This document shows, one piece after another, positions 1 through 12,348 of a stretch of 64,000 nucleotides of DNA; positions within the stretch are counted from its first letter, which is position 1; each line of letters opens with the position of its first letter. A program made the translations under genes and the position numbers. This DNA is from Limnoperna fortunei. Taxonomy: Eukaryota; Mollusca; Bivalvia; Mytilida; Modiolidae. Under the pieces are notes generated by a model that ran no database searches, had not been told where the DNA came from, and saw nothing but the letters and a program-made list of their open reading frames with translations. The stretch spans positions 24,392,460 through 24,456,459 of the forward strand of contig OX104112.1 in the NCBI GenBank assembly GCA_944474755.1, read 5' to 3'.

Positions 1-1211
1 TTTAAGGTAGTGTATTGTAAAACAAAGATATAACAATCTATATTTATTTAGTCATTTAATGACTCTTAAGCACATTTGTTCATGAAAATAGGACGCTATG
101 TTAGAATTTTTATTTAAAGTTATATTCAAATAACAGGTTGTTCATTGTGCATTTGTTAAATCTCAGCTTTTTCGTTTTTGAATTCATTACATACTGATTA
201 TTTTTCGCATTTCTTATTTTGCAACATTTTTATTGTTTGTTTCGTTTGTCTAAGTTTTCACTTTAATTCTGGCATAATTTTATCTTCTGTCACAAATAGT
301 TAAATCTTTATCAATGTCTTCTACTCATAACACGATTATGTTTTGATATAACTGATATAGTTTATATCCTTATTTTACTACCAACTTTAAACTTGCATCA
401 AATCCATTTCTTATAATATAGTTCTGACGACGATTGTCTTTATCAGGTCCGGCACTCTGCCAGACCTGTGCAATTTATGTAAAAAGAATTCTTGATTACA
501 ATTTTTAGCTTTAATTCACCGAAGGTAATTACCAGTTCAGGGATCAAAATATATAACTATGTAGTTATGACCTGACAAGACCACAGCAAGAGGACATCCC
601 TTATCAGCCACCTGGGGGTAGACCTGCTCTGTGGGTCGAGCACTGTGAACCTCACAGTATGGTTCCAACACTGAGTATAACACCATTTGTTATTGCAGAA
701 GAATCGTATAAAGAATCTTGTATTTTTCTTTTTATGTGGGATTTAAATACAACCAAGAAATTTCAAAATGATTACGACCCATTCTCCCAAAGCAATGTGG
801 CATTAGAAAACACACTTTACTAAACATAAGTGTAAACGTTGTGTCTATATTTTCAGCAGATCGTTGTGAACAAAAAACAAGAGACAATAATTATTTCACT
901 TTATTTTTACGAGGTGATGATAATATTGTGAACCGTATTATAGCCATGATAAATTTACCTTAATTAATACGGATTTCACAAACAATAAAATGTAAATTTT
1001 CATTTCTCTTTTCAGGTCGTTGGAGGAAACACTAGTGCCAAATCTTCAGTTATCATATAATCAGCACGTGGTAATCGATATAAATGTATATTCAGTATTG
1101 CATATATTTTCAATGTTTAAGTGACTTGGTGATATTGGGTTGTTTCCGTTGTATGTTTGTCCTGTTAAATACTGAAGTGGCGCAGGAAAAATGTGCACTC
1201 TGCGTATTGTA
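1..1211. other. AT-rich DNA without a recognisable gene
   Basis: No open reading frame here resembles a known family, and I see no RNA gene. A slightly GC-richer patch at about 590-680 could be an old repeat, but I could not assign it. Confidence 0.5.
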
Positions 1212-2101
1212 CAGTCGAACCTCGTTGTCTCGAACTTGGTTGGCTCGATACCTCGGTTATGTCGATATAATTTTTAGGTCCCGGCATTTTTCCCATATCA
1301 ACAATGACTTTCTTCCTCGGATGTGTCGATCTCGGTTGTTTCGATATTTCGCTTAACTCGATGGAGTTTTGTAGTCCGTACAATATTAATTTTTGTAATT
1401 TGAACCTCGTTGTCTCGAAGTTAAATTTGCTCTCGATATCATAAGTCAAAACTCACAATTTCCTTTGTATTGTTACTTAATTCGCGTCTGTTTATTTTAC
1501 ACACCTGTCAAACCGTAAACCCAATTACTGGCTTTCACAATTTAAATTTGCAATATAATAAAACGAATTGATAATCCAAGAGCGGTACATGCATTACTTA
1601 GGTTAATTGACTATCCTCATTATTTTGTCGTGTTTAATTAAAAATGATAATTATTGAAATTTCTTTTTCAACAATATATGTGGTGAAGTTTCGTTTCTTT
1701 AAATACATTCTGTTATTTTTGTTGACTTGTGTGTTGTTTTCAATTACGTAACAAAACAATCTGCATTGTTGAATTAGTTCTTTCGAACTGTAAGTTTATA
1801 AGTGTTTTCGTGAAATATTTTTTCTATGATTTCGTAATAATAAAGTTTATAAATTTGATTACAATACTTATCAATTATTGTCGATTGAATGGATATATAG
1901 CAAAAATACTTGATATATCGCACACTACAAATACAAACGATGCCGAAGTTCGAAACCAATATCAATGAAATAAATACCCTTAGATTTTTGAAAACAACAT
2001 AATGGAAATGACGTCTCACCCTAAACTCAGTTGACTCGAACTTCGGATAACTCGATATATTTTTACGGTCCCACAAACTTCGACTTATCGAGGTTTGACT
2101 G
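1212..2101. mobile_element. Non-autonomous Tc1/mariner-pogo (Tigger-like) DNA element
   Basis: The left end begins CAGTCGAACCTCG and the right end finishes CGAGGTTTGACTG, an imperfect terminal inverted repeat. Both ends sit directly against a TA dinucleotide (1210-1211 and 2102-2103), the usual target duplication of Tc1/mariner/pogo elements. Subterminal sequence at both ends is full of TCGA-containing motifs such as GTCTCGAAC and AACTCGA, a pattern typical of Tigger/pogo MITEs in molluscs. The 890-bp interior holds only short open frames (for example 1729-1968 on plus and 1774-2133 on minus) with no transposase motifs, so the element must have depended on a transposase from elsewhere. Confidence 0.75.
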
Positions 2102-2103
2102 TA

Positions 2104-4141
2104 TATTGTACTTGCTATGAAGGATAATATCATTTATAAGGCAGATCAGCATGTAACGTTGATGTTTGTTATTTAAAGATTACACTAATGTCAATTGCAT
2201 TAAGATCATCAAAAGTAGCAATATAAGATAAAATGATGTCATTTTTTAAGAGTTAGTTTTGTGTAGAGTATTTTATTAACAAAACAAGAAAATTCGCAAA
2301 TGACAGCTTAAAATTAATTATCTTTGCGCGGCAGGCTATAACTGTTGTGTTGAAGATGGCAAGCACAGGAAACTTTATACATTATTTTCTTCATATATTT
2401 TAATCGCTCGATGCTAAAGAAATTTTCAATAAGATCATTCCAGAAAAAACTGTGCCTATGAAAGTAAAATACTCTTAATTATGTTATTCATTTACAATTA
2501 ATAAGAGCTCTTGATTTAATTCTTTTAGGCGTGGTCAGCAGCTTCCAGGTAGCAAAGACATTAAGCATATTAGGGTGCTGTGTTCTTTATTATTGACGGG
2601 TTTGTATATATATATATATATATCAGCAATTTAATTATATAACTATTCCTGCTTCGACAATTTCAGAAGATCATAAAAGTTTGGTTATTAGTATTAAAAA
2701 AAAGTTATTGTCCTGGGGAAAACTTTTACTGATGGATTAGCAGAAATCCACGATTATGAGTTCCAGGTGTTCCAAATCCAATAAGCTAAAATTAAAAATT
2801 CTTCCAATACTACAATCCTCAATATAGGCAATCAGACACAAGAATTATCTATGACCTCAATGGTGTCAATATATATATTTGTACCAAGTTACGTAATATT
2901 TGGACATGTACTTCTCAGAGGAGAAGAGGTTTAATCTTTCAGCCATTGTCCGTGGTGATCATGTCCAATCAAGACAAAATAATATTTTTTGTGGGAGACC
3001 TCACATGCATCATTCGTACCAAAGTGGCAAAAATTTGAAACTTGCAAGTTTGAGAAAGAACCAGTCAGAAACAAGGATTGGCAATGGCAACCAAGAGTAT
3101 CGTCTGACCAAGACAAAATAAGAACTTTATAGTGTTTTAAGCAATTGAGTCTAAACGACCACAATAACACCATTTTTGCAAATTATGGTTTCAATTATTT
3201 CCTAAGGGGTGTCAGAGGAGAAGTATGATATTTTGTACGGACGACAGACGCAAAGTGATAGCAAATCCCACTCTAGTGTCAGCTCAGCTTAAAATGAAAA
3301 AAGCAAAACGATGGCAGATAAAAACCAATACTTTTCTATTGTTGCAAATAGTAATAAAATATACATTAATTGTTTTAACATTGCTGCAAAATGAAATGAG
3401 TCATTCGAAATTTAAACGTGTTAGTTCATCAAAAACAGTTTTACATAATCATGAGTGTCAGAAATGTAATTTATCAACAGATGCGAAAACAGTAGAAATG
3501 TGAATTGAATCTAAGATAAGCTTAAATTACTTTTGAAACACATGTACTGCAATAAATTAACCGCCTGATTCCTCGAGGTGTTTTAATAAAAAGATGTGTT
3601 TTGAAATATACATTCCTATAATGGTAAGTCGGATGGTAGTGTAATAAATGCTGCGTAACAAAGAGGACTGATTTTTATCCTAAAGATACAGAATCCCAAG
3701 TACCTGTAAGTATTTAAATAGCTTTATAGAAATTCTTTTCACAGCAGAAGCTCACATAAAAGAAGCATATTACTTTAATACTCAATATTTTAGCAGGCTT
3801 ACAATTGCTCTGGGACTATGGCAATGACAATATGTTTACCTTGAAGGCAAACGCGTTGCTCGAAAATTCATAACTAATGTTTGTTGATACATCCGATTGG
3901 ATAATTTATTAATTTGGTTCAAATCTAAGTTAACGTATCATTTAATATTATATCTTGTTGAAATGATAACTAACTGTATGTCACTACACATATCAGATTC
4001 ACACAGCTGCTTATTTACTCGATATTATATTAATTTTGAAACGACATACTGTTATATTACATGTGAGAGAACACTTTTGCTGTAAACATATACATGTCTT
4101 TGCTTTATAATAAAGTGGTATAGTGACATTTACATATACAT
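2104..4141. other. Intergenic DNA with fragments of mussel-type repeats
   Basis: This holds a TA microsatellite at 2605-2623. At about 2900-3300 is sequence resembling a widespread bivalve repeat, including GGACGACAGACGCAAAGTGA near 3238. The short open frames here (2900-3121, 3225-3503) show no known domain and look like chance frames in repeat DNA. I see no gene. Confidence 0.4.
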
Positions 4142-5536
4142 GTTTCTAAATGTGGTGTAAAACAGGGTGATGTACTTAGCCCTATACTATTTAACATATA
4201 TATCAATGGGCTTGTAAACAATCTGAAAAAAGCTAACACCGACCCAATTATTATTGGTGACACTGTTATAAATTCCTTCTTATTTGCCGACGACATTGTC
4301 CTTTTATCTAACTCGGAGAAAGGGTTATAAACATGCCTGAATGTGCTACATGATTTCTGTGAATCATGGAAACTTGAAAATTAAAAAGGCTATTAGTCTT
4401 GATAATTCTTCAAACTATTAGAAAAAATATTTGAAAGACTTGTTGTCCCCATTGCTCTATATGGCAGTGAAATATGGGGAATCGGAAAAGAATTAAAAAA
4501 CTCTGACCCATATGAACACCTGCACATCAAATTCATAAATAAGCGCTCGGGGTCAACCGTAAAGCATCCAATGCTGCTTGCTTATCAGAACTCAATCGAT
4601 TACCTTTATATACGAATATACAATTTCTAGCAATGAAAAACTGGCTACACATAATGGAGTCTGAAAACTCCCTTTGCTACAAAGTTTGTATAGCCACTGA
4701 GACAAAAAATTCCTGGATAAAGAATATGAAAACCCTTATAAACAAACTTGGATTCAACTATCTAAGTGGAAACCCCCTTGGAATTATGCTACAGTTAAAC
4801 CCAAATTAAAGAGAGAATAAACGATACTGCAATCCAAAAGCTAGAGAGTGAAATAATACAAAGTTCAAAACTAAATTTCTTTTCTAAACTATATAAACCA
4901 AATTTCAGACCCCTTTATGTTGACCATTGTAAACTAAGAAAAGACAGATCTGTCCTGTGTAAAATATGAGTTAGTGCTCACTCACTATACACAGAAAAAG
5001 GTCGATACCTAAATATACCACTGGAAGATAGACTCTGTCGTTGTTGTAACAGTGGAGAAATTAAGTACGAATTACACTTTCTTTTAAGCTGCCCAGCTTA
5101 TGATCAAGCGAGAATCAATTTTATCCACAAAATAAACAATGGTTTATTGAATCAAAAGCTAAATTGGACTACTAATATATCATGCCACTTAATATACGCA
5201 ATATTTAATAATGAGTCAACCGTGATATTGAAAATACTAGCCAATCATATTAATAAATGTCTTTTATTAAGAAGCTCTACCTTGTCGTAATCACTGATTT
5301 CCTTTTTTATCATATTTGCATTACCTCTTTTTTCTCTCTCGTCATATAACCACTGTCACTCTCATCATATATCTAATCAGAATCTGTCATTTATAATCTT
5401 CCTTCATGTTTTATGTTATTTGTGTTTAGTTATATCTACATGTATTATGTTTGCTCCACATTATGTCTGTTGCCATAACCATTTAATGTAAATGTATTAG
5501 TGCTAATAAATAAATTTCATTTCATTTCATTTCATA
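4142..5536 (+). pseudogene. 5'-truncated non-LTR retrotransposon (reverse transcriptase to 3' end)
   Basis: Translation from about 4145 gives reverse transcriptase core motifs in order: a VKQGDVLSPILFN-like block and then the catalytic FADD at 4283-4294. An in-frame TAA at 4328 ends that frame. Broken frames continue with a SPILLYGSE-like block (VVPIALYGSEIWG) near 4440-4480 and a C-terminal zinc-knuckle-like block (CRCC, then HFLLSCPAY) at about 5036-5105. This order fits the end of ORF2 of an I/Nimb- or RTE-like LINE. The sequence finishes in an ATTTC microsatellite, as expected for a LINE 3' tail. Endonuclease and ORF1 are missing, so this is a dead-on-arrival copy that later gained stops and frameshifts. 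Clade assignment is uncertain; LINE identity is clear. Confidence 0.8.
5512..5536 (+). repeat. ATTTC microsatellite tail of the LINE
   Basis: About four tandem copies of ATTTC close the LINE fragment. Short tandem repeats instead of a poly(A) tail are common at the 3' ends of several LINE clades. Confidence 0.75.
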
Positions 5537-7215
5537 TAATAGGTAACTATATTGTAGCTTTTATTATGAAAACGCATATCATTACTCCTGATGTTATATG
5601 TCACTGTGGTGTGGTTATCGATTAAAACCAAAGATTTTTTTGCTTTTATAATCTACTAATACACATCAATGTATATAGTTTACACATTTGATACTCAGTA
5701 GATAATTTTCCAAACAGCTAAAAATAGCTGACATTAAATTTCTTATCTCTACACATGAATCTCTGGAGCGAAAAATTATCAGTAACCACATGATAGTGTA
5801 TGTAGAAATAGTAAAAAAAAACCCATTTTTTAAATTTACACATTTTATTATCAATGGATCTTTTAAATTTATTGAAGTTGCACTGTCTCATTATGAAAAT
5901 ATTACCGACGGAGATGCTGTGTTTTCCATTTAAAAGTTAACAGCTGGTGATGTTATTTTACCAGACTCCTATGGAATAACAATAAGTTTCTGGACAAATA
6001 ATGTGAATGAGTGGCCTTGCTAATATATTCAGATATATATCGATATTTTGTTGAAACGTTATGTTTATATTCTAACTAGAGCAGAAGTTAACAATGTAAA
6101 ATCATTAAATGGTTATCAATTTTTTAGTGTGTTGAAACAGTGAATTACATGATCATGGAATGCAAAATTTGTATACCTTATGCTGGTGTTTTACCAAGTC
6201 GGAAAAATCAAAAAGGATAATTATTTTAATTATTTTTTCCAAATTATTAACATCATTAAGCTATTGTAATAACTTGCACATACATGGCATATCTGCATGG
6301 CAGATAAAGAGAAAGTATTTGTATTATTAATTTGTTTATAAAAACATGTAAATAAATTCTTATAGTTTAATACCCCAAAAATAGCATAATCAATGCAACC
6401 TTAAAACTAACTTTTATTATTATTTAATATTTACTGTCATTTTTTCCCTTTAAAGTACAAATATACATGTAAATGCATAAAAAATCGACTAAATGATCTA
6501 GTTGAAAGTTTCTTTATTTATAAATGTTTGTGTATTTTGGTTTTATTATATGTAACTTTGAATGTCCTCTTTTGAATTCATCTGTCAAACTATTCAGGGC
6601 AGAAAAAGCATGTAGACATACACCATCTGTAGATTACAAGAGATTACAAGATGGGTGCATGGACTAGAAGACTTAAGTTTGAGGAATCAGACTGTACAAG
6701 TCTCTTTGCTCAACTGCTATGCACCATTTGTAAACACATATTTGAATGATTTCTAAATTAATCTCTTTGTTATGGAGGCATCAATGTATTTGGCCACCAC
6801 TAAATATTCTTGAGAATTATTCAGGACCCTCAATCAATGTAAAGTTATCTGTATATTAGATGGTTTGCTCTTTTCTACTTTATTGTTATGCTTATTTTAC
6901 TTTTTATGCATATATCGTGGCTATACGGACTCGAATAATTACCCATTTATGTGACGGTCATACAGGCGTGGCATTGCTGTTTTACGCTACGCGTAGCATT
7001 TAGTCTATTCATTTTATGTTGTCGATTTTTGTCTAATAAATATGGATTAAAATGTGTTCTTGTAAAAGATTTTGCTTTCTTTGACTCATATATGTCAAGT
7101 CTATATTTAAAAAGCCAAACTAAAATTTTTGTTGACAAGTTCTGTATAATGATATGAAAATGTTCAATATCTGTTAACACATATGTATTTATGCCATGTT
7201 TAATTACCTTTTCAG
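5537..7215. other. AT-rich DNA without a recognisable gene
   Basis: Only short chance reading frames are present. I find no domain motif, RNA gene or clear repeat boundary. Confidence 0.5.
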
Positions 7216-8170
7216 ATGGAGATTGAAAATCTAGGTATTCGCTGGACTTGTTTTATATGTCACGAAATTGCACCTGACCACTCATTACATTCTTTGCAAA
7301 CCCAGGAGAAGTCCGGAAAAACACTTATATTTGTGGATGGAAACTATTGGTAAATATTACTAAATTTACAACTGCAAACCTGTGGATACTAATGCTAAAT
7401 ACAGAACAAAGATATAAACAAATAATATTTAGTAGTTATCTAGGGCACACAAAACACTAGTTTGTAATGTTATTTATTATATACTTATGGCTAAATAATA
7501 AGAATTTTGCAATATGTATTCCGACCGGTGAGCATCTCAGACACTTTACTTCCGGTACGTCTGCATCAATATCAGCAATAGCCGAGCCTGAACTGTTTTT
7601 AGACGTTGGAGGCACCGAGAAATTCGTTGAAAATCTTGCATTAATTTTTTGTTGCAAAATGATAAAATTGTTATTTGTACTCATTTTAGTTATTATCCTT
7701 ATTGCCGGAAGCATATGATAGAAAAGATTAATATATGGACTAATCCATATTTGCATAAAAATTACAAATATTTATATGATCCGTTAACAAAGTCAATGTA
7801 CATAAACTTTATTGGATTGTTTATGAGATGTTATCCGCATATAAGTCTTCCATATTGCTTTTGAATGAATTAAAATTGTTATTGCGTTATTGAATTTAAT
7901 TGTGTAGCATTTACCTACGGTGTCCTTATTGTAAAATTGGCGTTTCATCCAAAGTGTTGCAACTATGAGATTGAGCCAGTATTGACAAAGGAATGGACAG
8001 CCACTATATGTCAAGTGTGAGCATCAAAGGAAACATGTAAGTTGTGATATTTATTTAATATCTACACGACAGTATTTGTCAAATAACATGATAACCTTCG
8101 GTTCTTCGATTAGACAAACTAAGCGTGATTCTTATTCTTTCGTTGCAAAAAGTATCCAAACAACCCACAG
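7216..8170 (+). pseudogene. Possible remnant of a multi-exon gene (zinc-finger-like)
   Basis: Three short stretches look like exons. The first (7216-7349) follows a good acceptor (ACCTTTTCAG), encodes a frame starting MEIENLGIRWTCFICHE with a Cys-x2-Cys pair, and ends before GTAAAT. The second (about 7908-8036) follows TTGTGTAG, contains CPYC, and in another frame FHPKCCNYE and a Trp-rich stretch, and ends at GTAAGT. The third (about 8114-8170) ends at CACAG before GTAAAA. Paired cysteines suggest a small zinc-binding domain. The second piece needs a frameshift and reads through a TGA, so if this was a gene it is probably broken. I do not recognise the family. Confidence 0.25.
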
Positions 8171-11100
8171 GTAAAATGATTACTTTCTAAATATTATTTG
8201 AGATAAATTGTTATGACTATATCACATCTGTGTTGTGGTTTATACAATTTATACAATTATTTTCATTCCGTACAAACAAATTTACTGTCTACATACTCTT
8301 ATGCCACAGATGATAAATCTTGCATCCCTTCTCTTCTTATCATTCAGTTGCATATGCCTGTTTCACAATCTAAACTTGTTAACTTGACATTTATTGATAA
8401 CATCTGACGTAGCTAGAATGTTGTTGTAAAGTACAAAAGTTTTATATTAAAAGAAAAAAAGATTTTATTTAATAGCATAATCTGAAAAAAAACACGATTT
8501 AAAATTGTACAACAATATTTAAACAAAAGGATTTGGAAAATTAGAATTATCTGCAAGATATGTAGAGCATGTAAGAAGTTATGAAGTTACAAAAGTTACA
8601 TTTTTTATTAGTCATTTCATACAGCTTTCAACCCATATCCCCGAAACTTCACCGAAAGATTGCACATTTATTAATGTTGTGCGGCTGCTATCTGATAATT
8701 CCTATGAGAAAGTGTCTCCAATTTTGCATAGGCGAGGAAACTCAGTCATTTTGCAGATACTTAGATAAAGGGGTATATTTTTTATGTAGTCAACTCCTAC
8801 TACAGCTTTCAACACAGATGCTTGAAACTTAATAGAACGATTGTAAACATACTCAAGTGGTGGGCGTGATCTCAAGTCATTGTTCAATTTTTTTTTTGCT
8901 TCTTTCTAGACACAGACACACATGTGGACGTTTTTGTACATTTTATAAACGGTTGTACCTTTTATGTATAATCAACTCCTGCTACATTTGTCTACACAGA
9001 CCCAATCTTTTTTCCAACAAATTGTAAACCACTCGCCAATTATTATGGCACTTTCGTTGCAACCCGGCCATTTCAGACTTTTGAGAATTTTTTAAAGCAG
9101 GGTGACGCATGGAGTGAAAACTTTATTTGACAGCAAATTATGCAGTTTGAAATGCGTTTTGATTTTCGTTACCCGAAAAAAAACAATGTGGAACAAATAA
9201 AGACATTGTCTAATTATATGCTGTCATTTACAAACAACAAACAAGACAAACAATATAATTCAAATGTTTGACAATTTAAAACTACTGTTTTACAGTCATC
9301 TGGCATTTATCACCAGCAAAAATTAAAATTGGGCTGACAGTTTAATTGATCATATAGCTCGTGTAACCAAATGATACTGATAAGCCCCAACATTATTTTG
9401 ATGCGAATTTTTGGGTTTAGATGAAAGACTGGAATGACAGGTTTGATTATCTGTCTAACATGCAGATTATCCAGATTTTACCTAAGTGCATTATATATGA
9501 CGAAACAAACCTTAGTTTCGTCTGCTGAAGTATACAAACTAGTTTTTCTGATGACATCTAGCGGCAAAAGTCTAATGAGATTATTTTTAGATTCCCTTTC
9601 TGCAGAAAGCTTGCAAGAGCTGACGACGTATTAAAAAATGAGACACAACATATTCTCACAAAACTTAAAATTATCGTATGCATGTATTACAGCCACTATA
9701 GAGTGCAATAACAATTTCATTTAAGTAATAACATGTGAATACATTTCTAAGACACCTATGCGCTCATAACACACCGCGATTTTTAATATGCTATCAGTCT
9801 ACATATAAATTGAGTATCGTTGTTTTCTGGCATGTAAACTAGTAGATCGGGTAAAACATTTGACCTTCCTACTATTAAATAAATAGCTCTTAAAAAGGTA
9901 TCTTTTAGAAGTTGAATTATTAAATATTTATGATATATGAGTGTGCCTTTTTCATTTAGATTTGACTTTACCTTCATAGAAAAAGCTTCAAACGCAAGGG
10001 TACCCTGAGGTATGATGGACTAAGAGGCCGAAAATCAATTTTTCCTCCAACTTTCGTAGGTGTGACATAAAATATTAGACACTTAAAGGCAGCATTGAAT
10101 GTAAATACTCCAAACTATTTCTTTCATTTCTTATCCTTCACAAAACATTGCGTCTGTTACTAAAAAATAGAAAAATGGAGTAAGACTTCATAAAAAATAA
10201 TATCTTAAAGCATACACATTAAACAAAATCTGGTTCAGAAGGGTCGAAACTGTTCATCATGAAAATAGGCTGCAATTTTCAGACAAGACCAATCAATGAT
10301 GGAGTTGCTTTTCTATTTCATGTTTACATTTTAAATCAGTATATGAGGCACACAGTTCCAAATTCAACACACATTAAAGCGGGATATTTATGATCAAGTA
10401 ATTATGAGATAAAAGCTTTTCCTATTCAGTACTGTTATTTTGTTCATATTTATGTCTTGTGTACCATTTGATTTGTTATTTACGTGGTACACTAATTATA
10501 TTTTACTCCTGGCACACTAATTATATTTTACTTTCACGAAGTTAGGTCATGCAAAAATATATGATTACAGGTTCTAAGTATCAAGCCAACAGATCACGTG
10601 TAACAGATAATTCAGTTGGATTGTAGACCAAACTTATATGAAGACTATTATACTACTTTATTTTAACATTGTTACAGTGCTTGGTTGATTGTGTAATCCA
10701 TTTTGGTTAATATTTTGGTGTATACGTAGTTAGCTTTCCAAGTATATCTTAATGAAACAAGACGGTTTTTGATCGTATATTTGTACTGAAAAACCTGAAT
10801 GACTTTAACCAATCGCATGGTATATCCATGGATGTGTCGTCTTAATAGTACTTACATGGTATAAAGGTATTTACAGCTCTACAACTAATTACAGTTGTAA
10901 CATCGTTATCTGTTCATGTGCTCTGTTGTAGCACGTTTTAGAAACAGTGTTAGGCTTTATTTGGTTTCGTGTACAGAAAAACCCAAATCCCGATAGAAAG
11001 ATTGCAATATCCTATAGTTCTTATATCATCTTTTTAAATTTTTAATTGCGGGCATTTATATTGATCGAGATAAAAAGTTGTCTTATAAACTGTTGGTCAA

Positions 11101-11857
11101 CTGTGTTGAGCTAGATAGAAAGCTGCCAGTTCACTTTGTTATCTGATGCTTATTTAGAAAAAAGTATCAGCTTAATTTGTAATCATGTATTGCTATATTT
11201 AATGCAGTCGGTTTTTATTAGCTATTTCCGTTTTTCAATGCCTAGAAAAAAGCAAGCTATCATGTCACTTTGTAAGATAATACCTAGCTTAGGTGTACAG
11301 AAACTGGTCAATTTTCTTTGATACGTACAAATTTAAATTGCCAGTCAATAGTTCTTTACCTGGAACTAGTCCTGAAAACTATTGAATGGCCAAACAGAAA
11401 ATTCCAATTGCCAGTCTATCGTTCGTCTACGGGCAATAATTCAGAAAAATATTTACTTGCCCAACAGAAAAATTAATGCTTAAAATTAAGAATTCATTCT
11501 AGATGTTTATTATATGTAATTTGTTAACTGGGGTATAATAATGAAAGATATTCTGTTGGTTTGTCACAAAGGTACTTTGAGAATTGGCAAGTGGTCCATT
11601 TCAGTCCGTTGCTAGTTTTAATTTTGCATCTATTCTGACAATGAGAGCATTTGCCGAATTTAAAACGGATAAGAACAGGAGGCGCATTTTTATAATATAG
11701 TTATTTTTTTTCTTAAAATGAAATTAAGCATTGCATTTTCAAAAAAAGTCAAAGGAAAGTTTCAAATAAGAGTAAATTACAATAAAGTGATACAAATCTA
11801 AGATGTGCCTTAAAATACATCAATTAAATGTTATTCATAGTATTATAAGAGACTTTC
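8171..11857. other. AT-rich DNA with weak internal repeats
   Basis: Between about 8590 and 9010 the phrases 'tcaactcct(a/g)ctac' and 'cagctttcaac' recur in degenerate form, suggesting an old dispersed repeat. At 11337-11475 two diverged units of about 70 bp both begin ATTGCCAGTC. A 20-bp phrase containing ACACTAATTATATTTTACT occurs twice near 10487-10532. No gene is recognisable. Confidence 0.4.
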
Positions 11858-11866
11858 ATCTTTCTC

Positions 11867-12339
11867 CATCCTCACAAGTCAGGGTTTCTGTGTCCAGATA
11901 TGTGCACGAAACCCTGACAAACTTAGCTAGGAAATACCCGGGCTAGAAGTCACTATTTTGATTGGCTACACCATGCCCTAATGTAGCCAATCAAAAGCTC
12001 GCTTTCATTCACGACTTGGTTAGGGGATATCCCGATGTCGATTGTAAATAAACCGAACGGATGTGTTGCAAAGACCATGTGAAAATCTGTGTATTTTGTA
12101 CTGTAGTGTTAGTAGTTTGTTATTACCGCGTTTTTTAACAGTTGCGTTACGCTTTCATCCCACTGAAGAATGAGTAAGTATGACTACTGCCAAACACTTG
12201 CTGCTTTCAAGCAATTTCATTGGTTGATATTTTGAAGGATTAACGTCATACGAAAATCTTCTAGCCCGGGAATTTCCTAGCTAAGTTTGTCAGGGTTTGT
12301 GGACACATGTGGACACAGAAACCCTGACTTGTGAGGATG
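11867..12339. mobile_element. Mutator-like MITE with long inverted repeats
   Basis: A 473-bp element begins CATCCTCACAAGTCAGGG and ends with the reverse complement of that string. The inverted repeats extend for about 80 bp (11867-11949 and about 12258-12339) with few mismatches. ATCTTTCTC flanks the element exactly on both sides (11858-11866 and 12340-12348), a perfect 9-bp target duplication. Long inverted repeats with a 9-bp duplication are characteristic of Mutator-like elements. There is no transposase frame. Each arm contains its own small palindrome (GTCAGGGTTTC with GAAACCCTGAC on the left), and the interior has a further hairpin. It was mobilised in trans, and recently enough that the target duplication is still intact. 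Confidence 0.85.
11956..11996. repeat. Perfect inverted repeat inside the MITE (inverted CCAAT motifs)
   Basis: TTTTGATTGGCTACA (11956-11970) and its exact reverse complement (11982-11996) are separated by 11 bases. The arms contain ATTGG and CCAAT, so a cruciform or a paired CCAAT-type binding site is possible. Any function is inference. Confidence 0.8.
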
Positions 12340-12348
12340 ATCTTTCTC

